A DNA stretch of 64,000 nucleotides from Symbiodinium microadriaticum (Eukaryota; Sar; Dinophyceae; Suessiales; Symbiodiniaceae). The first letter of the stretch is position 1. Each line of letters opens with the position of its first letter. A program made the position numbers and the translations under genes. This document shows, one piece after another, positions 42,322 to 54,469 of this stretch. The stretch spans positions 612,038 to 676,037 of the forward strand of contig LSRX01000185.1 in NCBI GenBank assembly GCA_001939145.1, given 5' to 3'. The notes beneath the pieces were generated by a model. The model ran no database searches and was not told where the DNA came from. It worked only from the letters and a program-made list of their open reading frames with translations.

Positions 42322-43790
42322 CTCGCCGTTCTTCTTGCCAGCCCAAAGCTCAACGGCTGAGCTCAAATCTTGAAGAGCTGGCGGCAGCGCTGCCAAGAAC
42401 TCCTCTGTTGCAAGGGGCCGAGAATTCATTACACCAGGGCTTGGTCGGGGGGGGATTCTATGATAATTCTATGATAGTTCTATGACCGTATTTCTTGTAC
42501 TAGACCCTAAACCCTGAAAACTACAAGGGCACACCACGATACTATGAGGCGCTCTTTGCGGAAGGTGGGGCCATCTTGCGGCTCTCATGCATTCCGCCCG
42601 TTCCGTTTCTGATCTGTAAAAACTGAAGTCACATCAACCACGTGCCACAACAGTCATGGGTCGTCATACGAATTCGGGAGGCTATGACGATCATGTGCCT
42701 GGTAGATGCTGGTACTAGTACTGTTCATCATGTAGCAACAGGTGTTTACCTGCAGGTTTCCTTTTCAGGTACCCGAGGCGGGAGGTTTGTTCGCTACAGC
42801 TGCGCAAGCGGCAGCGCAGGGTGTGGGATCCGGTGTCGGGGATCGTTGAGGCTTCGTGATTAACACTCAAACTCGGACAAGCCTGGCAAGGTCTGTAGCC
42901 ATACCGGTTCAACGAGTCGTTAACACTACACTCGGCACGTGACACCCAGAACAGTAGGCTGTCAGGCAAGGCTAGCAATACGACAACAAATGTACAACAG
43001 TTAGTTTCAAGCCTATCTGCCAGCAGTCCCGCAACTGCAGCAAACGATCTAAACCGTAAAGCCAAGACCTAGTTCAGGCTGTGGCACGAGTTTAGGCGGT
43101 TTAGGGTCCTGGCAACACAAGAAACATGACCGACAATGTCATCCTCTGCAACCTTCGCGAAGGCTGGGTGCAGCATTCCGACGAAAAGGGTTCCAGCTAC
43201 AAGGGTGCTGCCGGCCATGCTCAAAAACAAATCATAAAAATATGACTGCCCGATTCGAAGCTCGCAGTCGTTGGGCCTAAGTCCCAAGTCCCGCACTCCC
43301 GACCAGGCAAGCCCGCATCCAAACCCTAAGTCTCGCACCAGTACTGAGTTGAACCTTTGGATCAAGCCCGCCTCCTCTCCTGGGATCGCCTGGAGGAGCT
43401 TTTGCCAACTCCTTGGTCTTGGAGAACAAGAATCAGCTGGGACTCAATTGCGCCTGTTTCCATCTTGTTGAAGCTGGCTTTTCTGGTAGGGCAGGGTGAG
43501 GTCTCGCGTAAAAAGGATTCTTTGAAGATTTCCCTGTCAGAATTATGCCAGGGCTGCATAACCCGCAAAAAAAAAAAAAAACGACATGAAGGTTACAGGC
43601 TCAGCTACAAAGACACTGAAAAGACAACGCTGGGATCTAGTGCGCTCTGGTGACATCATGGCCTCGAGGCTTCCGGGCCCCTGTATGATTTTGCTTTGCT
43701 TGGGCTGTTAGGGGCCTTTTGGAGATTGTTTCCTTAAGGTTTCTTTGTGCTTGGCATTTGGGGTTTGGGGTTTGGCAAGTAGGGTCTGTT

Positions 43791-43975
43791 CGGAGGAGGG
43801 GGAGGAGGAAGAGGCAGATGAACAGCAATAACAACATGACGATGACGATGACGATAACGATGATGATGATGATGAGGAGGAGGATGATGATGATGATGGC
43901 GGTGGCGGTGTTTCTGATGGTGGTGGCGATGTTGTTATGGTGATGATTGTGATGGTGATTATTACTTGTATTCTG
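43791..43975. repeat. GAT/GAG/GGT trinucleotide array
   Basis: GGAGGA units, then ATGACG and GATGAT units with variants. Frames encode Met or Asp-like runs on + and His/Ile/Ser runs on -. Several interruptions suggest an older array. Confidence 0.92.
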
Positions 43976-44814
43976 ATGGCCACGAACATGGCGATGGTAA
44001 TCACGAGCTTCCATCAAAAAGACCGCCCCGAACCTGAACTGCAATGCTTAACTTAGGTCATGCCAGACCAGCTTTGAAGAGCCCACAAACTAACAGTTTG
44101 GCGAGGCCCTTTTAATTACTAAAGCTTACAGCTTGGGGTTACCTTTGACCCCAGAGCTGATTGGGACCATGTTGGTCATCATGTGGGGAAACTGCCATCG
44201 GGTAGCGGGCCGCGCCACACCGCACGCGGGTTCTGCAGCGGATCCAAGCTGTCAGACCGATCGAACTGCCTCGGCGATGCGGGGTCTATGGACTTAAAAG
44301 CTACAGTATATAATATAAAATATACAATATATAATACATAATATATAACTTAAAAGGCTTAAGAGTTTTGCTATTCAGGGATGGGGTTGAGGGCTTAGGT
44401 CGTAGATGTCGAGGTTTGGGAATGTCGGTGCTAAGGGGTCAGGGTACATGTGTGAGGTTGAAGGCCAGGGCACTTAGCAGATGGTCTGAAGAATTCAACA
44501 TACAATAGATGTTCGAGTACCCAGCACTGTCAACCCATTATCTTGATAGCGCGTGTATGTCTGGATGTGGGATTTAGGAGGATCGACGTTTCCAGTTCTG
44601 TCGGGAAAGTTGAATCCCAAGGCAAGTTGTTCTTTCTTGTTTTGGGAAAGGGGTTCTCTGTTGGGCCCACTGCTGGGGCTATATTAAAAATCCTTGTTAA
44701 TCCTTATTGGGTTTTTATTGTAACAAACATGTAACGGTGTAGCCAACAAGGATCCAGACACGAAACCAAAGGGCTGAACTCTGCACCTCGCAGTAGGTCA
44801 GCAAGGAACTGAAT
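43976..44814. other. Unrecognised sequence; AT-rich patch
   Basis: A 48-bp AT-rich patch at 44301-44348 consists of TATAATA/TATACAATA words, between two TTAAAAG words. No gene recognised. Confidence 0.5.
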
Positions 44815-44938
44815 TGTTGATGTTGGTTTAGGCTCTCACAACTCGGACCTGCCAGGCGAGGTTCCATAGGTGCAGGTCGTTGATGTTGGTCTACGCTCTC
44901 ACAACTCGGACAAGCCAGGCGAGGTTCATGGTGCGAGG
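44815..44938 (+). repeat. Tandem pair of module F, 63-bp period
   Basis: GTTGATGTTGG starts at 44815 and 44878. Each unit contains CTCTCACAACTCGGAC, GCCAGGCGAGGTTC and GCAGGTC/GCGAGGTC. The two units differ at several sites. This is the fullest version of the dispersed module also seen at 4051, 30320 and 42861. Confidence 0.75.
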
Positions 44939-45720
44939 TCGGCGTGAGACAGGAAATGTTGGTTTTGGGTTTTGGGTGGAAGATCCCGTTGAAACAGTTG
45001 TGGGAACCTGGCACCAACCCCTGAGTCCCTGAACTCTTGTCCCCGGAATCCCTGACTGAAATCTCTATGTTATGCTAGGCTTTAAACCCCGAAACCACCA
45101 CAAACCCCTTCTGAACCATGCAACTAGACCCCCAAACCCCACAACACGAGCACCTCAACACTCAACCAACCAAGCCCTCAACTTGGAGCCGTTTGGGTTT
45201 GCAGCACCGTAGGCGGGCGACAGAATGCCACAGATGTAGTTCAACAGCCAGATCCTGGGCTCCCCCGAGGCTGTAAGGTTTTCACAGGCTAGAGGCTTTC
45301 ATCAGCCGAGGGGGTGCTGTATGTCCTCTGAGCCTGTCGTTGCAACACTCTTCATCAGCATCTAGTTGTAAAGACTTTCCGTGAGGATTCGAGAAGCTTG
45401 TGGGGATGGAGAAGTTGCGCAAAGCGTCAGGCTTGAAGGATTTTCGGGCGCTCCGGCTCGGGCTAAGGAGCTCAGTTATATAACTGACGAAGCTCAAGCC
45501 TGAATCTTCCAACCCAGACGTCGAAGCGGCCCTCAAACCCCGAAGACCTCCCTGAACGTAGGGGTTAGCAGCCCTAAGCTCCAATCCCTATAAACTCATC
45601 GTTGCAACCTCGGCTCACTTTGGCCTGGGGCGCCAGCAGCTGCTGGAGGCCTTCGGGACACAAAAGTTCGCAATACTTGGGATTGCATGCGCCACAAGAT
45701 CGCGACGATGACGACCTCCG
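44939..45720. other. Unrecognised sequence
   Basis: A 100-codon minus frame (45282-45584) has no motif. No repeats of note. Confidence 0.5.
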
Positions 45721-45882
45721 CAGCAGGAGCAGCAGCAGCTCCAGCAACAGCAGGAGCAGCAGCAGCAACAGCAGGAGCAGCAGCAACAACAACCACCGCA
45801 ACCACATCCACACCCACATCCACAACCACCACCGCAGCGGCAGCGGCAGGCACAAGCGCCAGCAACAACCAGCAGCCGCGAC
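45721..45882. repeat. CAG/CAA/CAC trinucleotide array
   Basis: CAG-rich with CAA, then CAC/CAT and CGG variants. The frames read Ser/Asn, Ala/Thr or Gln-type on + and Leu, Val/Ala or Cys on -. CAG arrays are often coding in coccidia, but flanking frames show no recognisable protein, so coding status is undecided. Confidence 0.93.
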
Positions 45883-47100
45883 CATAACAGCAACTTGCAA
45901 CGACAGCATGGTATTTCCGAACTCCGCAGTCATCACAAAAGGCCATGACAGCGTCGCATTCAGTGGGTTTCCACATCGGCCATACCAAAGGCCTGGCAAC
46001 GCCAATAATCCCCTTCTTCCGGTCGCCCTTGAAGACAACTCAAACCACAATCTCTATGGCTATGGTAAGTCATGAGATTCTAATTGAGGCCAAGCTCCTG
46101 AGCCTGAACCCTGACAGAGAAAGCCCATTTCATGGTCCAGCGGCTGTTCCCGTAGAGCAGCAGGCGGCCAAAGATCAGTCGGCAAAGGCTTTCGACGAAG
46201 GCGGAGATGCCGAAGTAGACTCGGCCTGCAGCGAATTCAGGCTCATGGCAGTAGTTATATTAAATGAGCCCTAGCGGATCCGGCAGCTTAGAAGATGCTG
46301 ACTGTTCTAAGCAGAAGCGGATAATGCAATAATGGGCGAAAACTGAGTTAGCTGACCAGTTAAGAAAGCAGTGCACTAGTTGCTTCAACCATGGAACGAC
46401 TCAGCAAGGTGAGTTCCACTGTCGATGCGGAACAGTTTATTATCAAGACCAAGGAGCACGGAGAAAATCCGCTATGCAGCGAGAAGCACTCAACACTTCA
46501 TAGATTATCTAGGCGTTGCAGTTCGAAGCTCTGTCTAACACATAGCATCGAATCGGCATAGCTGCCAACTTCCGGCTGACATTCGGGACATGGACATCTT
46601 CTCGACCAGGGTCGCGGTTGAGTCAGACTTCCGATCTGACGAGGGCTTCGAGGTCTCGGAGCCTGTATTACTTTGGCTGCTGTATAGCCATGCCCGCACG
46701 CAAGCTATCCTGGACTTGCCTCACTTGCTCCTCAGCGCCGCATCTATGCTGGACCGCGACTCAAAGCCGCAGGCATGACGCAGTCGGAACAGCGTTTTGC
46801 CAACGAACAGGCGGTCCAGCACTTCAGCTAACTCACCGGCCAGAAATGCTCAGCCCTAGGCTCCAATCGCCCCTAGGCCCTAGGCCCTTTAGCCAAAAAG
46901 TCCTAAAGCCATACTTCCCAATCCCCAAATCGACCCCCAAACCCTCCCAAAGATGGTAAAAACAAGAAGCCACCGCCCCCGGGCCTTTGGCAGAGTCGCC
47001 ATGTGGATCCTCACCCGGCCTTTGAGCGATTTAGCCCTCAGCTGGCCCCAAACCCTGGTTACATATTGAATTATGTATATTGTGTGTTGTAGGTAGTATG
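45883..47100. other. Unrecognised sequence without a supported gene
   Basis: Frames of about 110 codons (45945-46274, 46618-46959) show no motif. A few CCCTAGG and CCCAAACCC words occur at 46855-46945. Confidence 0.5.
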
Positions 47101-47103
47101 TAT

Positions 47104-47142
<39 letters not shown>

Positions 47143-47244
47143 CGGAGGGATGGATGGATGGATGGATGGATGGATGGATGGATGGATGGATGGATGCATG
47201 CATGCATGCATGCATGCATGCAGGTAGGTAGGTAGGTAGGTATG

Positions 47245-47275
<31 letters not shown>

Positions 47276-47276
47276 T
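47104..47276. repeat. GCAC/GGAT/GCAT/AGGT/GTAT/TA compound microsatellite
   Basis: Six motifs follow one another with sharp changes: (GCAC)10, (GGAT)12, (GCAT)7, (AGGT)5, a short GTAT block and (TA)13. Neighbouring motifs differ by one or two bases. Confidence 0.97.
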
Positions 47277-48865
47277 GTGTTTATAAATATTTTGCATATT
47301 TGTCTGTCCTATATACAACATACAAGTAATAATTACAAAAATGTAGTATCATACATGGTGTATTACAGTTTGTACATGCACCCTTGAAAACCTGTACCCC
47401 AAACCAAAAGCACCTGCGTTCTTGATCGTCTTTGGCCTTGGAACATTGGAACAGGTTCGGTTGTTTCATGTCTCGGGTGAGACACAGAAGTTTAGGAACT
47501 GAGGAGGTTCCAGCTGCAAAGTCCTGCTGCGTGGTTCCCAGTGATTGTCGCCGGCTTGTTGGGCTTTGGTTGCTCATAGACCACAACCCAGTAGTTGTTG
47601 TCCCTGAAGACTGACGACTTTCCGCAAACCCTAAACTTGCTGAGCCCTACACGGTTCAAGGACCCTTTTAAATGATAAGCAAGTCTGACGCATCGTAAAG
47701 TTTAGAGAGTCATCAGAGATTGGCCTTCTGTGAAGCGCCTACAGAACCCTGCAAGCCCGAAAGGTACACAGACCCTACACCCTCAACCCTATCCTTTGCT
47801 CAAAGCCAAGGATCTTCAAAGGACTGGAGCCACCTGTCTCAATCCTTGCAGCTGAAGGTTGCTATAATTGTCGGGCTACGGGTTCCCCTTCAAGGTACCT
47901 GAAGCCCTGGAACTTGTAAGAAAGGGGTTCTGCACCAAGGCTCCCCTCACCGCACGAGTAGCTGCATGACTCATGCTATAATGTGATCACCTCACCCCAG
48001 CCATCACGAACCTCTACTTGTACCCCGAGCTCAATGACAAGAACAAATGCGCAGCCGCTCAACCCACCGACCCTGAAACCGACAGTGTAGGGCTATGCTT
48101 CTTGAAGGCTCCAGAGACCCTTGAAACGTCTAAGACGATGGACTTGCAAACTTTAATGGAGGTTTATATGCTGATTATACTGGGTTGCATGAGGCTTCGA
48201 TTCTTTACAGGGATCAGGCCGCAGAATTAGGAGTTCAGGGGTCTGCGTACTTCTCCGACAGCCGGAAACCCCTACGCAACAGTCGCTTACATCGCGATTT
48301 AGCATCATTCAATACTGCTACACGCTTGTCCTCCTACACGCATGCAACACAAGGAAGGATTGGACGCAAAGCAGTTAGCGTAAGACAATTCCCATTGCAT
48401 CTCTGTGCACGTGTGAAGACCACTGGTGAGTGCCGTCTGAGCTGCAGCGTCTTCGACAGCCCGCGCGCGGAGGTTTTCCTCTTTACCTTCGTTCACGTGA
48501 TTGGGTTAGAGCTTGGGGGAAAGAGATTACGGTACATTGGAACTCTGATCGAAATTAGTTTCTCCGATGAATGCACATTGAACACCCCTCGTGTCTGCCC
48601 TTGCGTGCTCTTGTGCGCTTCTTGTGCGTGCACCAGTTGTCACCTATACAACAAAGGTCAGGATAAGGTATAAGTTACACTAGGACAGTGCCCTCGCGCG
48701 CTCTGGCGCCGGTCCATGTGCGTCCTTGTGCGCGCACCCGTTTTTCAATCGTGGCGTGTATGAACAGGTATATCGGTAGTAACCGGTCAAAACCAAGAAG
48801 ATGCTCTGATTATCTCTGATTCATCTTCAAAGAGTAGACTCAAGGCAGCGCAGTTCGCTACCCGA
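47277..48865. other. Unrecognised sequence without a supported gene
   Basis: A 162-codon + frame (48185-48673) is the second longest frame free of simple repeat. It is cysteine-rich near its end but has no domain I can name. Length alone does not exceed chance expectation. Confidence 0.45.
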
Positions 48866-48910
48866 CATATATATATATATATACACACACACATCTATAT
48901 ATCTATATTT
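48866..48910. repeat. (TA)n(CA)n microsatellite
   Basis: TATATA, ACACAC and CTATAT blocks followed by a T-run. Confidence 0.93.
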
Positions 48911-50995
48911 TTTTTGTATATCAGTGTGTTGGAGAAAGCAACACAGTCTTGGCCCTGAAGCAGTACTTTGCGAAGCCGGAGCTTCTCGGGAGGATGCTGT
49001 GGTTAAGGGACAGTAGGCCTAGAAGGGACCCCTAATGCTAATACCCTAAATCTAAATTAACCCTTATATACCCCTTAATATAGTCTCATAAGACTCATAA
49101 AGAGGGTCCCTTTAACGGTCTCTCCTTTAGTCCTTTGATGTGGGAATACACCGGAACGTAACAGGAAGCTACGCAGGACCTCAGCACTAATCAGCGACAT
49201 AGGGGCTCCCAAGGGTTTGAATTAGTTTACCTAGGGATCCTTACCACAAGGACTCTCTATTATTCTGAATAACTTCCGTGCGAACGGAATTGCTTGAAAG
49301 AGACACTACAACCTCCAATTAAACCCTGAACCACCGAAGAATCTGCAAAAGCCCCAGATCGAAGCGCCCTCCCTTACTGTAGATTAGATTTCGGCCAAAC
49401 CCTTTTAACCCCAAACCCTAAACCCTAAACCCCAAACCATCAATCCAAAGCCCCGAGGTCTCACGAAACTCCCGGCCAGCCTTTGGCTTCGGCAGCTTCA
49501 AGGAGAGAGCGGAGTCGGGAGTGCTCTCCTGCTCTGCTGTAGAAGCTTAGAGCGCCTACGTCTGCGGGTTGCGGATCCTTAGGTCTAGGGCTTGTTGAGG
49601 CTTTGGACGTTCAAGCTTCAGGTTTGATCTGAAGCTTGTTCTGTTACGATACGGGTTTTGCTAGCTGCGCTGGCCGACTTGTTGAGCTCGCAATCAGCAG
49701 CTGTCGTCGCATCCCTGGCAACAGCAGGACACACAGCACACAACAGCGACAAAAGACTAGCCACCTTTCCACCACTACTACAGTACACCGAAAGCCTAAG
49801 TTAAGCTGAAACGGAATCCACACACATCAACTAACACTGAACCCAGATTCCTACTGCAGTCGCTACACCGAGTCCACACGACTGTCCTGTAGACCTGAAA
49901 ATAGAACTGAGCGTCAAACTCAGGCCTACTATAGTCCGAATGCCCAAACCCGAAACTTAAAGCCCCCAAGTTTGTCACACCTAAGATGCCCAAACCCCGC
50001 GTCCAGCGTCTGCTTGGAGGAGCTCCGCGAGACTGAGGGGGAGACCCCACCTGCTTTTACAGGGACCTTAAATGTCAACAGAACTGTTTTTTTTTACCGA
50101 GCGTTGAAACACGATAGGGAATTAGTAACTTAGTAAGTACAAGCCGGGTAACCGGGGCCTGATGTCTGAAAAACATATTAAGGCTACCTTGTTACGGTCC
50201 AAGGCTCTCCTTTAAATCCTTTGCAGGGTTTTTGGGAAAGTGCTCGGTCTATGGAGCGGCTTTCGGTTGCTGGGCTTTGCAGACATCCAGGCTTTTTTAC
50301 GATGTGAGGGCTTTGGTACGTTCGGACAAAAGGCACCCTCACCCGCCCAACTTAAAACACCAACCCGGGACTAAATACTGTAAGACTTATGAAATGCCAG
50401 ACCATTTCAGCTTTGGTAGACTAAAACTCCGGAACTTTAGCTCCACGGCGTAGTTTCGGGCTGGAAGTCGCCAGCACCGGAAACCTATAAACCCATCTTG
50501 GACCCCCTACCGCTGCTCCGAATGTACGATGTCCCTATAAACCGAAACCATTTCGCCTGTTTCGTGTAAGGTAGATACCTCAACAAGGACTCAGGAGCAC
50601 ATTACTCACCTCCTGAGGCTGCACATGTCCCTAGACCCAAACCAGGCTCTGATCCTCGAGCTTTCAACTTCCCACGAGTTACACGGCAGGACTCCTACAC
50701 TCCTGCACGGTGCCTGGCTAGTTTAGTAGTCAAATAGGCATGTAGAGATGCATGAAATGAAAACAATACCCATTACTCCTGGTCGTGCTCTTATCCTGCT
50801 GACGTTGATGCAGCACAGTCGCTGCTGTCTGTCCGACTACCTACTACTGCTTTTCAGACACACAATCGAGATGAAATCATCCAGCGAATCAAGCCGCAAG
50901 GTGCTTCATGTTGCTGACCTTGCTCTTAATTTTCCAGTTGGGATTACACCGAGTAGTCTTGACGCCGCATGACGCCGCAAGGTAACTCTTCTTCA
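48911..50995. other. Hairpin-element relics and CCCTAAA words, no gene
   Basis: GAAGGGACCCCTAATGCTAA near 49022 and GAGGGTCCCTTTAACGG near 49101 are weak inverted ends of an about 95-bp element like families A and C. A CCCTAAA tract lies at 49412-49434. No gene recognised. Confidence 0.45.
49201..49285 (+). mobile_element. Possible family A relict
   Basis: CTAGGGATCCTTACCACAAG, GACTCTCTATTATTCTGAA resembles the family A interior and right arm (TAGGATCCTTATTATAAGG, ACCCCAAAATAAGG). The left arm is barely recognisable. Confidence 0.35.
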
Positions 50996-51029
50996 GGCAA
51001 CCCTCCCTCCCTCCCTTCCTCCCTTTCTT

Positions 51030-51061
<32 letters not shown>

Positions 51062-51072
51062 GCGCGCTCGCT
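50996..51072. repeat. (CCCT)/(CT)n microsatellite
   Basis: CCTCCCTCCC units, then CTTTCTTT and a long (CT)n ending in CGCGCG. Confidence 0.95.
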
Positions 51073-52256
51073 CTCCGTCCGAGCAAAGGCCAGCACTAAA
51101 ACAGGCTCGGTGGTTACACACATCCCCGACCTTTGACTTCGCGGTGCGAACTTCCCTTCTGGGGCCTAGGGACCACAAAACACACACCAAGCACCTTGAG
51201 ACATGGTCCGCGAAGAGAGCGGTGCTTGCAGACCGGACTGGGAGGGAGTCGGCTTCTCCTGGGTTTTTTTTCCGGTTTAGGGTTTAGGGTGGGCTTCAGG
51301 GGGAATTAGTTCATCACAGGGGTCGTGGGTCCAGAGTTGCTGCTTCGGGCTTGCTTTCTTTGCCCGGGAGAGCCCTCTGCTCAGAACTTCTGCCGAAGCA
51401 GGGACGATTCTGGAAAACCCTGGAACGTAATCTAAACGCAGAGCCCCTTTCAAATCAATTCGATTATTCCTTCCACTAGTTTAGAGCCAGAGCGATTGAC
51501 CGGGGTTTGGGGTGATGTGTTCAGTAAGCAGCTCAAAGATCATCGACCATCATCCAAGGCATGGAATTAAATTGCGAACAGGTCAAGCCCGCCCATAACA
51601 TTGCATGCTACTCTAACTTCGAGCGCCGACAAGAAAGTCACCGAAAATCGGACGAATTGAGCAACGTGGTGAATTATGATTCTGAATCATAGCCACACAG
51701 CAGTCAGGAACGAACCGCACACCGTACACCCTGGACATTATCTGACGCTCTTCCTTCATAGGTTCCTGAAGGGATGGCACTTGGAGGGATACCCCTCTGT
51801 TCCGCTCGAAACGAACATTTACAAAGCCCAGCGCCATTATAGAGGTTCTGTAGTCAGGGCCAGGGCAATTACTTATTACAGAACAAAAACCCGCAAAATA
51901 AAATCGCTATCGAACTTGCTGTATGCAACGCTTTTTGCAGCGCTGCTCTGAGTGTCAGCCCTTGAAGCCTTAAACATAACAACAACACCCTGAAGGCAAA
52001 AGCACAAAAGCCAGAACGGGCGTCAGAAGCCGAGGCCGACGGCGCGCTCTCCTCCGACGGCGGCGCGCGCTCCTCGCCGGTGGCGGTTGAGGACGTCTGG
52101 GACCCGGGTTTTAAGGGTTAGGATTCAACCCTGTTCAGGACTTAGCGGATTGGGGTTAGTTTGGGTTTCATCTAGGGTGTACATTGATGACAACTTCATG
52201 GGTAGATAAATGAATACAAACACAAGATATGCAGCACAATGCCTCCCGTGTATATA
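51073..52256. other. Unrecognised sequence without a supported gene
   Basis: A short TTTAGGGTTTAGGG word lies at 51276-51290. A 91-codon frame (51676-51951 +) has no motif. Confidence 0.5.
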
Positions 52257-52317
52257 CATCCATCCATGCATGCATGCATGCATGCATGCATGCATGCATG
52301 TATGTACGTATGTATGC
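52257..52317. repeat. CCAT/GCAT/GTAT lead-in repeat
   Basis: CATCCATCC, then nine GCAT units, then GTAT/GTAC variants leading into the hexanucleotide array. Confidence 0.93.
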
Positions 52318-52712
<395 letters not shown>

Positions 52713-52776
52713 TGTGTGTATGTATGTGTATGTATGTATGTATGTATGTATGTATGCATGCATGCATGTATGTATG

Positions 52777-52808
<32 letters not shown>

Positions 52809-53036
52809 TGTACTGTATGTATGTATGTATGTATGTACGTACGTATGTATGTACGTATGTACGTATGTACGTATGTATGTATGTATGTATGTATGTACGT
52901 ACGTATGTATGTAGGTATGTATGTATGTATGTATGTATGTATGTGTAACCATGCATGCGCACACACACACACATGTACATGTACATGTACTCATGTCTTT
53001 GCGTATTTTATGTACATATATATATATATATATACA
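52713..53036. repeat. (GTAT)n, (GCAT)n, (AC)n and (TA)n tail cluster
   Basis: GTAT units with GTAC, GCAT and GTAG variants to 52945, then (AC)n at about 52960-52973, ACATGT units, and (TA)n at 53018-53034. Confidence 0.95.
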
Positions 53037-54341
53037 CGGTTATGTATCTGTTTGTGCTCATGCATTAGTCTACTTACACATTTTATCTATCTGCATGTGC
53101 TCTTTTAACTATCTATCCATTCAGTCATAGATTCAAAATACTCATGGATCTATTCGTTCATGTTCTTCCTCGCCTCTTGCACCAGCAGCAACAGTCATGT
53201 CCAACATCGACATCATCACCCTCCACACTATCAGCACCATCCGGCCACCAGGCCGCGGTCCTTGCAAACTGCCAAAGTGTACACTCGCTGAACTTCGAAC
53301 CGGGAGACCTGCCCACGGGACAAGGCAGGGATCCGGCAGAATTTCAGGGCTTGGAGGGTTTCGGACTTCTTTCGCAGTAGCTCAGAAATCAGCGGACATC
53401 AATGGAGTTTCCGGTGTTTAGGGAGGGCTTCGGGGACTTAGGCGCAACGTCGCGAAGTGGTGGCTGTCGACTTTGGGTGAAGAGTGGGCATGTAGAGTTC
53501 GGGCTTCAGATTGGTCGTCCGGTTCGACTCGAGGCAAGTGCAAGGCTTGAGCACCAGGGTTTTCCTTGTCCCCACAACCCTAAATCCCCAACTCCAAGAC
53601 TCGAGACCAACGCCCTAAATCCCAAACCCTTGACCATGAACCTCAACCTCTACCCAAAATCCCCCTAAACTCCCCTGCCGGACCAGGTCAGGAACGAGTC
53701 GAAGATCATAGCACAAAGCCACCAGATCCGTCTCCGTCATGTGCGCGCACCCACCTTCACTGCACTTACGCTTATTTCTGTACATTCGTGTTACACGGTA
53801 AGATCTCCGCTGGATTCAGGGTTCAGGGTCTCAGGTTTGCTGTGATGTATGGGTCGGCGTAATTTGATTTCGTGGTAAAACCACCCCAACCCCTACCGAA
53901 TCTCAGGCTCCGAGGAGCTTATAATTCTGGGGCTACAGTAGCTTCTTTTTTGGGGATCCCGAGGCCTTATAATTAAGCCCTTCGGGCTTATGGGGCCACA
54001 ATAACCTTGTTTGAAGGGGGTATTGGGGAGTCTGACATGTTGCGGGCTCGGGAGACCTGGGCCCAGGGGTGAGCCCTGGGAACGAAAGCCGGGGCGCGAA
54101 AGGGCTGCAATCCGAAGACCCCAAAGACGAGCTGATTTTTTTTAGGGCCGAAGGGGCTTTGTTTCCCCCCTTTTTCCTACCAAAAGAGGAAGAGAGCCCG
54201 GCCTGTCCCACCTAGCAAGGACGAAGTCCCAGGGTTGAGGGATTTATAGGGATTTATAGGGTTTAGGGTTTTAGGGATGACTAGACATAAGAGGGCCGTG
54301 CTTGGAATCAGGACGTCTGTGGGGCTTAGGTGAAAGCTCTC
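53037..54341. other. Unrecognised sequence; one module G copy
   Basis: A module G-like word (CCTGTCCCACCTAGCAAGGA) lies at 54203, followed by GGGTTGAGGG and TTTAGGG words at 54231-54275. CCCTAAA words lie at 53576-53670. No gene. Confidence 0.5.
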
Positions 54342-54469
54342 CTGGGTTCTTGTTAAGGGATTTAGTTTAAGTTGCCATGATAGGGATCTATAGTAAATCA
54401 TTAAATGGTTTCCTGATTAAAAATTATGGGAACTTAAATAGTACATTAAATCCCTCAACAAGAACCCAG
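54342..54469. mobile_element. Family E hairpin element, copy 1, with TCTC target duplication
   Basis: CTGGGTTCTTGTTAAGGGAT at the left and CTGGGTTCTTGTTGAGGGAT (reverse complement of the right end) are near-perfect terminal inverted repeats, extending into TTAGTTTAAGT and TTAATGTACTA-like arms. The interior has ATAGGGATCTATAGTAAA, also found in copy 2. TCTC stands on both sides (54338-54341 and 54470-54473), consistent with a 4-bp target duplication. 128 bp, non-coding. Confidence 0.85.

Larger units (their letters stand above)
40799..43790. other. Unrecognised sequence with telomere words, no gene
   Basis: Contains a two-copy 24-bp repeat (CCGAAGCCCGAAACTCCTAT at 41174, again at 41198 with small changes), CCCTAAA words at 41450-41640, a poly-A run at 43567-43581, and a module F copy at 42861-42895 (CACTCAAACTCGGACAAGCC). 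Frames up to 129 codons show no motif. Confidence 0.5.

Noticed and set aside
45602..46075. Coding gene with a CAG-encoded homopolymer
   Set aside because: Coccidian genes often contain CAG runs, but the flanking parts of this frame show no recognisable protein, and frames on both strands are equally open.
48185..48673. 162-codon plus-strand open frame with a cysteine-rich end
   Set aside because: No recognisable domain, and within chance length. The cysteine cluster alone is not evidence of a gene.
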